Assembly: GCA_021324395.1 (NCBI GenBank)
Contig: JAJPJG010000047.1
Location: forward strand, 43,432-107,431
Reading direction: 5' to 3'
Source: Spartobacteria bacterium
GTDB taxonomy: Bacteria; Verrucomicrobiota; Verrucomicrobiia; Chthoniobacterales; Chthoniobacteraceae
Length of the DNA stretch: 64,000 nt
This document shows, in pieces, positions 1-7,302 of this stretch. The notes under the pieces are model-generated. The model saw only the letters and a program-made list of their open reading frames with translations, did not search any database and had not been told where the DNA came from. The translations under genes and the position numbers were made by a program. How positions within the stretch are numbered: the stretch's first letter is position 1; each line of letters opens with the position of its first letter.

Positions 1-2
1 AT

Positions 3-767
3 CGCCCCGGCGCGGCGATTGCCTTCGCCCGCCGCATCATCGAAAGCCCGTCCGGCTGGTGGGCATCGGAGAGCCACGGCCACGTCTCGATTTGCTGCCA
101 TCACTTTGACACCAACTCTTTCAAGTTTGAACTCAACCCACCGAAACCCATGCCGACACCTGACCCCATCCTCGAAGCGACACTCTCCACTATGCCGAAG
201 GATTTCGAGGACAGGGAGGCCGCGCTCGAAAGGAAAGGCCGCGCCGCGCTCGACTTGCTCAAGGGATTCATCGGCCCCGTCCAGCGGCGCATTGTCCTCG
301 AAGCGATGCGCGGCGAGGAAAAGAATTTCTTTTTCGAGAAGATGATCGAGCTGGCATCGCGCGTCGCGACGATGCCAAAGACTTACGAGCAGGAGGGCAA
401 GGGCGACGACGCCGTCGCCACCCTGCACTACTTTGCCGGCGGACAAGCAAACTGGTGGATCACCGAGAAGGACAAAGGCTCGCCCGACGATGCGCCCGAG
501 GATTTCCAAAGCCAGGCGTTCGGCCTCGCCAATCTTTTCGGCGGCCCGACCGATCAGGATGCGGAGCTTGGCTACATCAGCATCGCCGAGATCCTCGCCA
601 ATGGCGGCGAGCTCGACTTCTACTTCACGCCGATCACCCTGCGCGGACTGAAGGCCAAGCACGAGGCGCCCGAGACAGACCTCGAACGCGAGCAGCGGTT
701 GCAGCCGAGTTATCAAGGGGCAGAACCCGTCATGTCCGCCGCCGAAAGCTATCTCCGCAATTTATGA
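3..767 (+). CDS. DUF2958-like protein, 5' end outside window
   Basis: The frame is open from the window edge, so the true start probably lies upstream. The first ATG is at 150, but the 49 codons before it read like real protein (tryptophan- and histidine-rich, with SPSGWW then SHGHVSICC). The C-terminal third, about residues 130-170 counted from the ATG, resembles DUF2958 domains of plasmid and phage accessory proteins: FGLANLF, then ELGYISIAEIL, then LDFYFTPITLR. The function of DUF2958 is unknown. The stop overlaps the next start (ATGA), which opens a long chain of coupled genes. The domain match is from memory of the family, not from a search. Confidence 0.6.
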   Translation, partial: RPGAAIAFARRIIESPSGWWASESHGHVSICCHHFDTNSFKFELNPPKPMPTPDPILEATLSTMPKDFEDREAALERKGRAALDLLKGFIGPVQRRIVLEAMRGEEKNFFFEKMIELASRVATMPKTYEQEGKGDDAVATLHYFAGGQANWWITEKDKGSPDDAPEDFQSQAFGLANLFGGPTDQDAELGYISIAEILANGGELDFYFTPITLRGLKAKHEAPETDLEREQRLQPSYQGAEPVMSAAESYLRNL

Positions 768-1015
768 ACAACATCCTGCTCGTTGACGTGGTGATTGATG
801 GCGAGGAAACGAATGAGAACGTCATGGTTTTCACCCGCCTCGACGCCGAGACAGTGAAGCGCGCGTTGCTGAATCACGAGGCACAGGCCATCAAGGGCAT
901 CGGCTGGACTGAAGGCTATCCCGTGCCGGACGCCGATCTCCGCTTCTACCTTTTTGAACCGTTATGGCTTACCGAAGCCGAAGAAAACCGTGCCCGCCAA
1001 CTCGCCGCTGCATGA
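764..1015 (+). CDS. small unknown protein, 83 aa
   Basis: The start is the ATG overlapping the stop of the preceding gene (ATGA). The product is acidic and rich in beta-type residues at the N-terminus (MNNILLVDVVIDGEE), with no recognisable domain, signal peptide or membrane segment. Its coding character rests on its place in the overlapping chain and on GC at third codon positions. I do not recognise it. Confidence 0.6.
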   Translation: MNNILLVDVVIDGEETNENVMVFTRLDAETVKRALLNHEAQAIKGIGWTEGYPVPDADLRFYLFEPLWLTEAEENRARQLAAA

Positions 1016-1254
1016 AAACCGTTAAACCGTCCGAACTCCGCACCGCTTACGTCGCATTGTTTCCGTCCGAGGGCAGCCCGAATCTGGCGGACCTCGATCG
1101 CATCTTCGGCAACTGGCTGGAGCAATATGAGGCGAATCCAGACCGCGCGATCGCCACCCAAAACTGGTGCGGAAAAGTCACGCGCGCTCTTTTCGCAGCC
1201 CTAAAACTTCGCCAGCCACGCACCAAGCGCGACATGCTGGCCGCACTATCATGA
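1012..1254 (+). CDS. small unknown protein, 80 aa
   Basis: It starts in an ATGA overlap with the previous gene and ends in an ATGA overlap with the ligase-like gene. It is a mostly helical, basic soluble protein with two tryptophans (NWLEQYE and NWCGKV). No family is recognised. Its position suggests co-translation with the DNA ligase-like protein. Confidence 0.6.
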   Translation: MKTVKPSELRTAYVALFPSEGSPNLADLDRIFGNWLEQYEANPDRAIATQNWCGKVTRALFAALKLRQPRTKRDMLAALS

Positions 1255-1880
1255 CCACCCTATTCCCGCCCGCGTCCATCCCCTGCTATCCCGCGCGTCC
1301 CGCCGATGGCGGGCAACTGCAAGTGGCGGCGCCGAAGATCGGCCAGTGGTATTGCGAGCCGAAGTTTAACGGCTGGCGCGGTTTCATCCACGTCAAGACC
1401 GGCACGATGTTCAACCGCCTCGGGGAGCTGAGCTCGATCTCCCATGAATTCGAGGCCGCGCTCGACAAGGTGAAGGCGTGGCCGCTCGACTGGCTCGACG
1501 TGGAGGCGCTGGAACGGCGGCACGGCATCGGCCGCGGCACGCTCGTCGTGCTCGATTACCTGCCCGCAAAGCCGGACGAGACCTGGCTCGAACGCCGGCG
1601 TTACCTTTCGCTCGTCGCCTCGATCTCCGGCGTCGAGATTTATAAGCAGCTCGACACGCCGATGGCACCCGACACCGTTTACCTCACGCCCGTCTACGAA
1701 TGGGAAGGCGCGGAAAGCCTTTACCGCGACATTCTCCCGCGCTGCAACGGGCGCGAGGGGCTCAACTGCGAGTTCTACGAGGGCATCGTCGCGAAGAAGG
1801 CGAACAGCATTTACCCGCGCCAGCTCCGCAACCCGAAGCAAACCACCCCGTTCTGGATCAAGCACCGCTGGCATTTCTAG
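1251..1880 (+). CDS. minimal ATP-dependent DNA ligase-like nucleotidyltransferase
   Basis: This 209-aa protein looks like the adenylation domain of ATP-dependent DNA ligases, which seal nicks through an enzyme-lysine-AMP intermediate. Motif I is EPKFNGWRG (candidate nucleophile K38, R43). A motif III-like stretch is LDVEAL (E85) followed by VVLDYL. Motif IV is EGIVAKK (177-183) and motif V is WIKHR (202-206). The usual KxDG signature reads KFNG here, an Asp-to-Asn change. The protein ends right after motif V, so the OB-fold domain of most DNA ligases is absent. It fits a phage replication or repair role beside the PRTRC cassette. It could instead be an RNA-ligase-type or inactive adenylyltransferase. 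Confidence 0.78.
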   Translation: MTTLFPPASIPCYPARPADGGQLQVAAPKIGQWYCEPKFNGWRGFIHVKTGTMFNRLGELSSISHEFEAALDKVKAWPLDWLDVEALERRHGIGRGTLVVLDYLPAKPDETWLERRRYLSLVASISGVEIYKQLDTPMAPDTVYLTPVYEWEGAESLYRDILPRCNGREGLNCEFYEGIVAKKANSIYPRQLRNPKQTTPFWIKHRWHF

Positions 1881-1903
1881 GCCGTTTTTTTCGATTGGAC
1901 AAC

Positions 1904-2233
1904 ATGAGCGCCGCCGCTAGATTCTTTCACGTGGCAACACCCTTCCGCGATAACATCCACACATATGCCCCGCCCGATCGCGGCGAATGGGCGCGCGAAC
2001 ATGGAGGCCGGGAACCGCAGGAACTGAAGGCCGTCGCGCCGCATTACATCGCGCAGGCCGGGCGTCAGCTCGCGAAGGACTTCGCGACGATCGAGCGCGA
2101 GCCGGCCATCGCCGCGCAAACCGTGCTCGACGAGATTTGCGAGGGCGTGCTCCACCGCAGCGGCCTCGACCCGGATGCGCACGTCGTCCACTTCGACCCT
2201 GGGACGAAATCGTTCTGGGCCTACCCGCTCTAA
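1904..2233 (+). CDS. unknown protein, 109 aa
   Basis: This is the first gene in the chain that does not overlap its predecessor; a 23-nt spacer containing a run of T lies before the ATG at 1904. The product is soluble and mixed alpha/beta, ending in an aromatic-rich tail (FDPGTKSFWAYPL). There is no JAB/MPN zinc motif, so it is not the missing PRTRC protein A. No family is recognised. Confidence 0.55.
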   Translation: MSAAARFFHVATPFRDNIHTYAPPDRGEWAREHGGREPQELKAVAPHYIAQAGRQLAKDFATIEREPAIAAQTVLDEICEGVLHRSGLDPDAHVVHFDPGTKSFWAYPL

Positions 2234-2280
2234 TTTTTTCACCGCAGTAACCAACAAAACAAAACAAAAGCCAGTCACCT

Positions 2281-2715
2281 ATGTTCAGCAAACTCTCACC
2301 GCTCATCACCGATGCCACCACGCTCGTCGTTACCGTCGCCCGCGCCGACGACGTGCGGCTCCGGATTACCGTCACGCCCGTGACCGACAAGGAGAAGGAG
2401 AAAACGACTCCCGCCTCCGTGCTCGCGAAGATCAACCAGCCCGTCGTCTTTACCGGCACGCCCGAGGAACTCGAAGCCGAGCTGCCGCAGCTGCTCACCG
2501 GCTATGTGACGAAGCGCGAGGAGGCGAAGACGACGCTGACCACGCTCGAAGCGGAATTCGAGGAGGAGAAGAAAGCCGCCGAGAAACGCATCGCCGACGA
2601 GAAGAAGAAAGGCGGCAAGCCCGCCACCGCCGCCAAGCCCGCTGCGCCTGCACCGCCGCCGAAACCCGTCAAGCCCGCACCGGAAGCCACCACCGCGCAA
2701 GCCGCGCTGTTCTAA
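2281..2715 (+). CDS. PRTRC system protein E
   Basis: The N-terminal 90 residues match the PRTRC protein E pattern as I recall it: an opening MFSKLSPLI, a beta-rich LVVTVAR plus LRITVTPV segment, then FTGTPEELEAELP, followed by a charged coiled-coil (about 85-115) and an Ala/Pro/Lys-rich tail. PRTRC stands for ParB-related, ThiF-related cassette. The molecular role of E is unknown. The gene opens the cassette after a 47-nt AT-rich spacer containing repeated CAAAA, and is followed by an inverted-repeat element before protein C. Confidence 0.8.
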   Translation: MFSKLSPLITDATTLVVTVARADDVRLRITVTPVTDKEKEKTTPASVLAKINQPVVFTGTPEELEAELPQLLTGYVTKREEAKTTLTTLEAEFEEEKKAAEKRIADEKKKGGKPATAAKPAAPAPPPKPVKPAPEATTAQAALF

Positions 2716-2723
2716 ATGAATTT

Positions 2724-2871
2724 CAGTCCGCTCAATGAGGGCTTAATGCGGGGATGGAATCCCGTCAAAAATCCCACCGGCACACAGGCGATAGCGCAGC
2801 ACAGCTTGCCGGTCGAAAGTCGCCAGAGAGTCGCCGCCTTTTCCAGCGGCGCTCTCGTTGAGCGGACAGAA
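2724..2871. repeat. 148-bp inverted-repeat element between PRTRC E and C
   Basis: The ends are near-perfect inverted repeats: GTCCGCTCAA at 2726-2735 and TTGAGCGGAC at 2858-2867, and the pairing extends to about 14 of 16 bases over 2724-2739/2856-2871. Inside, ACCGGCA pairs with TGCCGGT across a 24-nt loop, and CGCCGC pairs with GCGGCG across a short loop near the right end. This could be a MITE-like insertion or a structured RNA. A minus-strand open frame runs through it but looks like a shadow. Confidence 0.5.
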
Positions 2872-2894
2872 TAACCCACAACACCACCACCACC

Positions 2895-3101
2895 ATGATT
2901 GAAGTCCAAACCGTCACCCGCGCATTCCACTACCACGGCATGAAACTGGCCGACCCGAACCCCGAGGCGAGCCCCGATACCGTGCGCGAGATTTACGCGG
3001 CGCAATATCCCGAGCTCACCAACGCAGTCATCGAGCCGAAGGGAATCAAAGGCAATGAACAGATCTTCGAGTTCAGCACCAGCGTCGGCACCAAAGGTTA
3101 A
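2895..3101 (+). CDS. PRTRC system protein C (ubiquitin-like)
   Basis: This 68-aa protein fits PRTRC protein C along its length: a VTRAFHYHGMKL beta hairpin, LADPNP, a helix VREIYAAQYPEL, and the closing SVGTKG. PRTRC C is related to the prokaryotic ubiquitin-like family that occurs with E1- and E2-like genes. The exposed C-terminal glycine would suit activation by the ThiF-like protein encoded 2.6 kb downstream, though it is not a classical Gly-Gly. Seen: sequence pattern and neighbourhood. Inferred: ubiquitin-like conjugation. Confidence 0.85.
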   Translation: MIEVQTVTRAFHYHGMKLADPNPEASPDTVREIYAAQYPELTNAVIEPKGIKGNEQIFEFSTSVGTKG

Positions 3102-3309
3102 CAAGGCCGCCCTGAAACAGGAGCTGCTCCAATGGCAAAACGGAAACCGCGTTCTCTCGCACCCGCTCATCGCGGCCGCGCAGCAAAACAAAGAGGTGCT
3201 CACCGCAGCGGCGGCGTTGAACCAGCTCGCCAATCATCGCACGCCGGTTCCCTCCGGCGCGAACGACCGGCGCTGCTTCCCTTCGGATCTTCTGCCGCCA
3301 ACGCTCTAA
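3055..3309 (+). CDS. unknown reading frame overlapping PRTRC C and F
   Basis: An 84-codon frame starts inside the protein C gene and ends at 3309. From about residue 16 it has good coding character (helical, Ala/Gln/Leu-rich), whereas the alternative frame over the same bases is Arg/Ser/Pro-rich like a shadow. It may be a separate small gene, or the true N-terminal extension of protein F displaced by a missing base near 3250-3309. I cannot decide between these from one sequence. Confidence 0.4.
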   Translation: MNRSSSSAPASAPKVNKAALKQELLQWQNGNRVLSHPLIAAAQQNKEVLTAAAALNQLANHRTPVPSGANDRRCFPSDLLPPTL

Positions 3310-3542
3310 GCCTGCCGCTGTTCTCGCCGGCGGTTCCGGCGCAGATCGAGCACCGCGGCAACGTCCGTCCCCTCGCCTTCATCGCCGAGGCGATGGTGGA
3401 CGAGGGTTTCCTGACCGCCTGCACCGGCAACGTAGCCGCCGACGTGGAGCGTGCGGTCGCGGAATGGGCGCGCGACAAGTGCATCGGCCCGACGGAGCAT
3501 CTCACCCTCGCCTATGCGCCCCCTCGCAGACCTGGAGTTTGA
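3132..3542 (+). pseudogene. PRTRC system protein F, N-terminal part (frame broken)
   Basis: From about 3288 the frame encodes a stretch typical of the start of PRTRC protein F: LSLPLFSPAVPAQIEH, then AFIAEAMVDEGF, then VERAVAEWARDKCI. The first 50 codons from the ATG at 3132 look non-coding, so the true start is uncertain. The frame runs out at 3542, while the rest of protein F continues one base over from 3514. Removing one C from the five-C run at 3518-3522 joins the parts seamlessly (TLAYAPLADLEFDPY). A sequencing or assembly indel is likeliest; a real disruption or programmed shift is possible. Confidence 0.5.
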
Positions 3543-4329
3543 CCCTTACGAATTTCGGGATATCAAGAACGGCGGGTTTGCCGTGCTCTTTGAACAGGCA
3601 TCGCCGCTGCTTTACTCGACGCATCACCTGCTCCCGAAGCTGGAAGCCGAGCACCAGCGCCTCGGCGCAACGCTTTGCTGGCGGCTGGAGCATGCGCTCG
3701 ACTGCGTGCTCTCCTGCTTCGGTCCGCATTGGGCGCTGAACGATGCGAGCGGACGGCACTGGTTCGGATTTGACAGCGAACAAAACCCCGGGTGCCGCGA
3801 CGAGATCATCGCATATTACGCCGACGCGTGCGAGGGCGAGGAGATCAAGCCCGAGGACGTCGTGGAACTCTCCCGCGCCACGTTCGACAAATCGCTTCCG
3901 CGCTGGCTCTATCCCAAAAAGTTACTTTCGACCGATGAATTGAAAGCGATCGCCCGCAAGCTGCCAAAGCGCGCGCCGCTGATCGAGGCGGCGCTCGCAC
4001 TCGACGACCTGCTCAAGCCGTGGCGGAGCAAGGCGGAGCCCGGCAGTTACGCCCGCTACAACGATCTCTACCACTTCGACCGCCGGCACCTGCCCGCCTA
4101 CGTCCTTTACCTCAAGCCGTGGGATCTCGTCGGCGGACTTTACGACGAGCGCGGGAACGACCTGATGCAGGACAGCGTCCATCACGTCATGAACCTCGCC
4201 ATGTTCGAGCCGGAGAAACCCGCCAGCATCCGCAACGCCATGCGCCGGATGGAACGCACCTTCGCCGCCGCCGAGCGTTGCTTCGATCTGCTCAACCTTT
4301 TAGCCAAGCCCGTCTATCGCGACGAATAA
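3514..4329 (+). CDS. PRTRC system protein F, C-terminal part
   Basis: This 271-codon frame carries the main body of PRTRC protein F: FDPYEFRDI, then THHLLPKLEAEH, a helical ALDCVLSCFGPHWAL segment, and a charged C-terminal region. The ATG at 3514 lies inside the preceding frame and is probably not the native start (see the N-terminal part). Protein F has no assigned activity. An exact AAAGTTACTTT site lies inside this gene at 3918-3928, within the codons for KKLLS. Confidence 0.7.
   Translation: MRPLADLEFDPYEFRDIKNGGFAVLFEQASPLLYSTHHLLPKLEAEHQRLGATLCWRLEHALDCVLSCFGPHWALNDASGRHWFGFDSEQNPGCRDEIIAYYADACEGEEIKPEDVVELSRATFDKSLPRWLYPKKLLSTDELKAIARKLPKRAPLIEAALALDDLLKPWRSKAEPGSYARYNDLYHFDRRHLPAYVLYLKPWDLVGGLYDERGNDLMQDSVHHVMNLAMFEPEKPASIRNAMRRMERTFAAAERCFDLLNLLAKPVYRDE
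3918..3928. promoter_or_regulatory. dispersed AAAGTWACTTT site 1
   Basis: Exact AAAGTTACTTT inside the coding region of PRTRC protein F. First of the prophage-wide set. Confidence 0.55.
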
Positions 4330-4332
4330 TTT

Positions 4333-4599
4333 ATGAAAACAACTCCACTTCCAAACGGCCCCGATGCGTGGACCGATCAAAAGGTAATCTTCTGCGGACA
4401 TGAAGCATGGTTCAATGCGGACGTATTCATTACCCCGTTCGCCGTCGCCGTGGTCGCAAAGAAATCGCCGGTGGAGAATCACCTCAAAAGAACCGCACTG
4501 GAACTGGCACGGTGGCACATCACTGATATGAACGGCGGCATCTGGTATCCGAAGAAGGGCGTTTTCCTGCTGCCACGCGAGTCCGTCACGCGACTATGA
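4333..4599 (+). CDS. unknown protein, 88 aa
   Basis: It starts 3 nt after the protein F stop in an A/T-rich context (ATAATTTATG) and overlaps the protein B gene by ATGA. The sequence is soluble with an aromatic centre (WFNADVFITPFAVAVVA) and a C-terminal GGIWYPKKGVFLLP. It sits inside the cassette, so a PRTRC-linked role is possible, but I recognise no family. Confidence 0.6.
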   Translation: MKTTPLPNGPDAWTDQKVIFCGHEAWFNADVFITPFAVAVVAKKSPVENHLKRTALELARWHITDMNGGIWYPKKGVFLLPRESVTRL

Positions 4600-5333
4600 A
4601 AACCCAGCCCGTTCTTTCCGACGCCTACACGCTGCGCCTGCAACACGCCATCCTCATCTATGGCAGCGGGCGGGACAGCTTGATCTCGCACCGCGACGAA
4701 GATCGCCGCGTCAACTCCGTGGCCACCATCCACGATATCGGCGCGCGCACCGACGGCACGCCGGAGATCGAGGAAGGCCGCTGCGTGAGCGCAAAGGAAA
4801 TCGAGAACCTCGCCGCCAATCTTTCCGCCATGAGCCGCGGCGCGCAATGGTTCCCGCCCGAGGTGATCGCCATCTCGATGACGAGCATCGTCTGGTGGAA
4901 GCCGCGCACGAAGCGGCGCATCTGGTTCCGCACCGGCGAAACGGATCTCGACGCGCTCAACGGCAGGCTGGTGCATCACCCCGCCCTGCTGTTCATGGTC
5001 AGCGGCCACTCGCTCCACGTCATGGCTCTTGCCGGCAACGAACGCCCGACACCGGCCACGAAACTTTACCGCGCGCCCTATCTCAACTGCTTCAGCGACG
5101 ACGGCCACGTGCAACTCTGCGGCTGCCGCCCGCCCGAATACGCCGACGCCGACAACCTGCAGGTATGGGAGAGCGTCTTTTACGACTCGGCCTTTACCCA
5201 CGGCGAGACGCAGCGCGTCACCGCCCTCAAAGGCGGCTCCGCCGCGCTCTGGAAAGCGCAGCAGACCAACAAGATTTTCCCCGCATCGGCGCTCATCAGC
5301 GCCAAGCAAACCCTCAAGGAATACCTCTCATGA
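4596..5333 (+). CDS. PRTRC system protein B (E2-like fold)
   Basis: This 245-aa protein fits PRTRC protein B: VATIHDIGAR, then WFPPEVIAIS, IVWWKPRTKRRIWF, HHPALLFMVSG, LYRAPYLNCF, VWESVFYDSAF and GGSAALWK. PRTRC B is related to prokaryotic E2-like (UBC-fold) families. The expected active-site region follows RAPYLN and here carries C165, C175 and C177 (VQLCGCRPP), so C175 or C177 is the natural candidate thiol. Together with protein C and the ThiF-like E1 it would form a Ubl-E2-E1 set. No deubiquitinase (JAB) gene is visible. Recognition is strong; the conjugation activity is inferred. Confidence 0.85.
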   Translation: MKTQPVLSDAYTLRLQHAILIYGSGRDSLISHRDEDRRVNSVATIHDIGARTDGTPEIEEGRCVSAKEIENLAANLSAMSRGAQWFPPEVIAISMTSIVWWKPRTKRRIWFRTGETDLDALNGRLVHHPALLFMVSGHSLHVMALAGNERPTPATKLYRAPYLNCFSDDGHVQLCGCRPPEYADADNLQVWESVFYDSAFTHGETQRVTALKGGSAALWKAQQTNKIFPASALISAKQTLKEYLS

Positions 5334-5509
5334 TCGTATCGCCAAGCAAAGTCCGCCAACTCGCGCTCGACACCGCGAAGACATGCCGCCCCACTGCAAA
5401 GTTCCAGCGCGTCTCAAAGGATTTCATCGACGCCATCGAGGCGCATACGCGCGCCGCCATCGTCGCCCGCGTCAAGAGCCACCCAAGCAAAGGAGTCACG
5501 CTCAAATGA
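5330..5509 (+). CDS. short basic protein with possible single histone-fold pattern
   Basis: This 59-aa protein sits between PRTRC B and the ThiF gene, overlapping both neighbours by 4 nt. The layout is a short helix (PSKVRQLALDTA), a linker, RVSKDFIDAIE, a long helix, then a basic GVTLK end. The RVSKDF...AIE...GVTL spacing is reminiscent of archaeal and short bacterial histones (RVS.D...AL...GRKTI). That similarity is by eye and weak. It could equally be an unrelated small helical PRTRC-associated protein. Confidence 0.6.
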   Translation: MIVSPSKVRQLALDTAKTCRPTAKFQRVSKDFIDAIEAHTRAAIVARVKSHPSKGVTLK

Positions 5510-5727
5510 CTCCACTTTTGAAACGCGTGCCCAAAGTCAACGCCTGCCTGATGGTAAACATGGCGGCGACGGGCAGAACGGTGATGTGCCAGTTGGTCCT
5601 CTGCCGCCAGCCGTTTTGCATCAGCATCCTGTCGGTCATTCCATTCTGGCTCGGCGCTCACTATTACGCGTGGAGAAAACTGCCCCCCAATCAGCAATCA
5701 GCAATTAGAAATCAGCAATGTCCCTAA
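5506..5727 (+). CDS. small cysteine-containing, possibly membrane-associated protein
   Basis: This 73-aa product starts in an ATGA overlap. Residues about 28-55 are hydrophobic and cysteine-bearing (CQLVLCRQPFCISILSV, then PFWLGAHYYAW), suggesting one membrane-associated segment. Its last 12 codons are made of the CAATCAGCAAT repeat (NQQSAIRNQQ), which runs into the ThiF start, so the native C-terminus may have been extended by repeat insertion. Confidence 0.5.
   Translation: MTPLLKRVPKVNACLMVNMAATGRTVMCQLVLCRQPFCISILSVIPFWLGAHYYAWRKLPPNQQSAIRNQQCP
5688..5719. repeat. CAATCAGCAAT-type repeat, copy 1
   Basis: Three to four units of CAATCAGCAAT with small variants, at the end of the 73-aa gene and directly before the ThiF start. 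Similar runs occur at 9870, 32404 and 32661. Confidence 0.7.
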
Positions 5728-6575
5728 CCCACAAACTTCCCCAATCCCTTGCCAACAGCGTCGTCGGCATTGAAGTCGTCGGCGCCGGCGGCAACGGCGC
5801 GCAGATCGTCGGCGGCCTCGCGCGGCTCGATGCCGCGCTGCGCGCGACCGGGCACGATGGCCTGCACGTCACCCTCATCGACCCCGACCGCGTGACCGAG
5901 GCAAACGTCGGGCGCCAGCTCTTTAGCCCGTCGGACATCGGCCGCTCGAAAGCCGCCGTGCTCATCCACCGCATCAACCTTTTCTACGGCACCCGCTGGA
6001 CCGCCATCTGCGACCAATACGCCCCGCATCACAGCACCATCACCTCGCACATCGTCATCGGCTGTGTCGATACCAAGCGCGCCCGCCGGAAGATCTTCAC
6101 CGTCTGCCAGCGGTTTGCCCGCTACTGGCTCGACCTCGGCAACAGCGCCAGAGAGGGCCAGGTCGTGCTCGGCGAGCCCGTCGGCAGCGGCTCGATGCCG
6201 CGCATCCGCGAGAAGCTGGAAAAGGAAACGCGGCTGCCGACCGTGCTCGAGCTGTTCCCCGAGGTCGCGGACAGGAAAAGCGTCGAGGACGACACGCCGA
6301 GCTGCTCGCTGGCCGAGGCGCTCGACCGTCAGGATTTGTTCATCAACCAGACCGTCGCCACCTTTGCCCTGCACCTGCTCTGGACATGGTTCCGGCACGG
6401 CGAGATCAGGCACCACGGCTATTTCATCAACCTTGACGCCGGCATCGTCCGCCCGCTGCCGATCGACCCGCAAGTCTGGGACCGGATGCGCCAGCCAAAA
6501 CAGGGCGCGCGCGCCCCGAAATCTTCCCGCAAAACCAACGCCGTGCGAACGGAAAAGAAAGACAAAATCAAATGA
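5718..6575 (+). CDS. PRTRC system ThiF family protein (E1-like)
   Basis: This 285-aa protein has the E1/ThiF/MoeB nucleotide-binding fold: GAGGNGAQ at 22-29, LIDPDRV at 53-59, then NVGRQLF and DIGRSKA, the standard adenylation-site elements. A candidate thiol is C196 in DDTPSCSLAEAL; the final 40 residues are basic and probably disordered. In E1 enzymes this fold adenylates the C-terminus of a ubiquitin-like protein and may pass it to a cysteine. Partner candidates are PRTRC C (Ubl) and PRTRC B (E2-like). The context is the diagnostic cassette E-C-F-B-ThiF-ParB. Confidence 0.88.
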   Translation: MSLTHKLPQSLANSVVGIEVVGAGGNGAQIVGGLARLDAALRATGHDGLHVTLIDPDRVTEANVGRQLFSPSDIGRSKAAVLIHRINLFYGTRWTAICDQYAPHHSTITSHIVIGCVDTKRARRKIFTVCQRFARYWLDLGNSAREGQVVLGEPVGSGSMPRIREKLEKETRLPTVLELFPEVADRKSVEDDTPSCSLAEALDRQDLFINQTVATFALHLLWTWFRHGEIRHHGYFINLDAGIVRPLPIDPQVWDRMRQPKQGARAPKSSRKTNAVRTEKKDKIK

Positions 6576-6943
6576 GCAAGAAAAAGAAAACTCCCACGAA
6601 ATTGATTGCCATCTATGAACGGAGCCCGATCAGCGCAATGACCGGATGGCATATCAAGGAAAACCACACTCCATTCTGTCCGCTCGGCATCCTTCCCGAG
6701 CCTTATGGCGGACGCAAGGTGAACGGCCGCTCGCCGTATCAGATCGAATACGCGATGCAAATGGCACTCGCTCCCGAGCTGGTCGCGCTTGCGAAGAAGG
6801 TGCGGAAACTGGAACGCGAAAACAAGAATCGCGTGCTGTGTCTCGACGTCAACGCCCTGTTTGAAATCTATGCCGACGCCCGCTTCATCCTTGCGGAACT
6901 TCGCGCCAACATCAGAACGGCAAAGAAAGGCAAAGGCAAATGA
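6572..6943 (+). CDS. unknown protein, 123 aa
   Basis: It overlaps the ThiF gene by ATGA. The protein is strongly basic at both ends (MSKKKKTPTK and TAKKGKGK) with a helical, heptad-like middle (LVALAKKVRKLERENKNRV) that may form a short coiled coil. No known domain. The lysine-rich ends suggest nucleic-acid association, which is inference only. Confidence 0.6.
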   Translation: MSKKKKTPTKLIAIYERSPISAMTGWHIKENHTPFCPLGILPEPYGGRKVNGRSPYQIEYAMQMALAPELVALAKKVRKLERENKNRVLCLDVNALFEIYADARFILAELRANIRTAKKGKGK

Positions 6944-7302
6944 GCGCGCCACAACCCTGCTGCAAAACCTTGTTCACCTGGCTCAAGGCCAACCTCGGCA
7001 AACGCTGTCTCGCGCCGCTGACCGGCACCGATGCCAAGGCGCTCACGGCGGCCGTGCACATCATCGAGCTCTATTCCTACTGCGACTCCAGCGAATCGGA
7101 CAACGTGGCGAAAGCATTCGGGCTGGTCGTGGCAAACATGCAATTGTCCACACGCCACCTGGCCTTTCACGCCATCGCTCACATGATGGAATGGGACACG
7201 CGCTGGCAGCTTTGGGAACTGGCAGGACTGCCGCCGCTTGACCACCTGCCCCGCTGCTCCTTTGAACCCGGCGGGCCGATGATCGATCTCTCGAAAAAAT
7301 GA
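6940..7302 (+). CDS. unknown helical protein, 120 aa
   Basis: It starts in an ATGA overlap. The protein is all-helical in appearance, with several cysteines and histidines (PQPCCKTLF, RHLAFHAIAHMMEW) but no regular zinc spacing. No signal peptide. Not recognised. It belongs to the coupled string of small early genes. Confidence 0.6.
   Translation: MSAPQPCCKTLFTWLKANLGKRCLAPLTGTDAKALTAAVHIIELYSYCDSSESDNVAKAFGLVVANMQLSTRHLAFHAIAHMMEWDTRWQLWELAGLPPLDHLPRCSFEPGGPMIDLSKK

Noticed and set aside
1904..2233. PRTRC protein A (JAB-like) candidate
   Set aside because: No HxH...SxxD zinc motif and no similarity to the expected pattern.
2712..3233. Minus-strand 173-codon open frame through the inverted-repeat element and PRTRC C
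   Set aside because: It overlaps a clear PRTRC C gene on the other strand; its 3' third comes from the inverted-repeat element, so it is probably a shadow.
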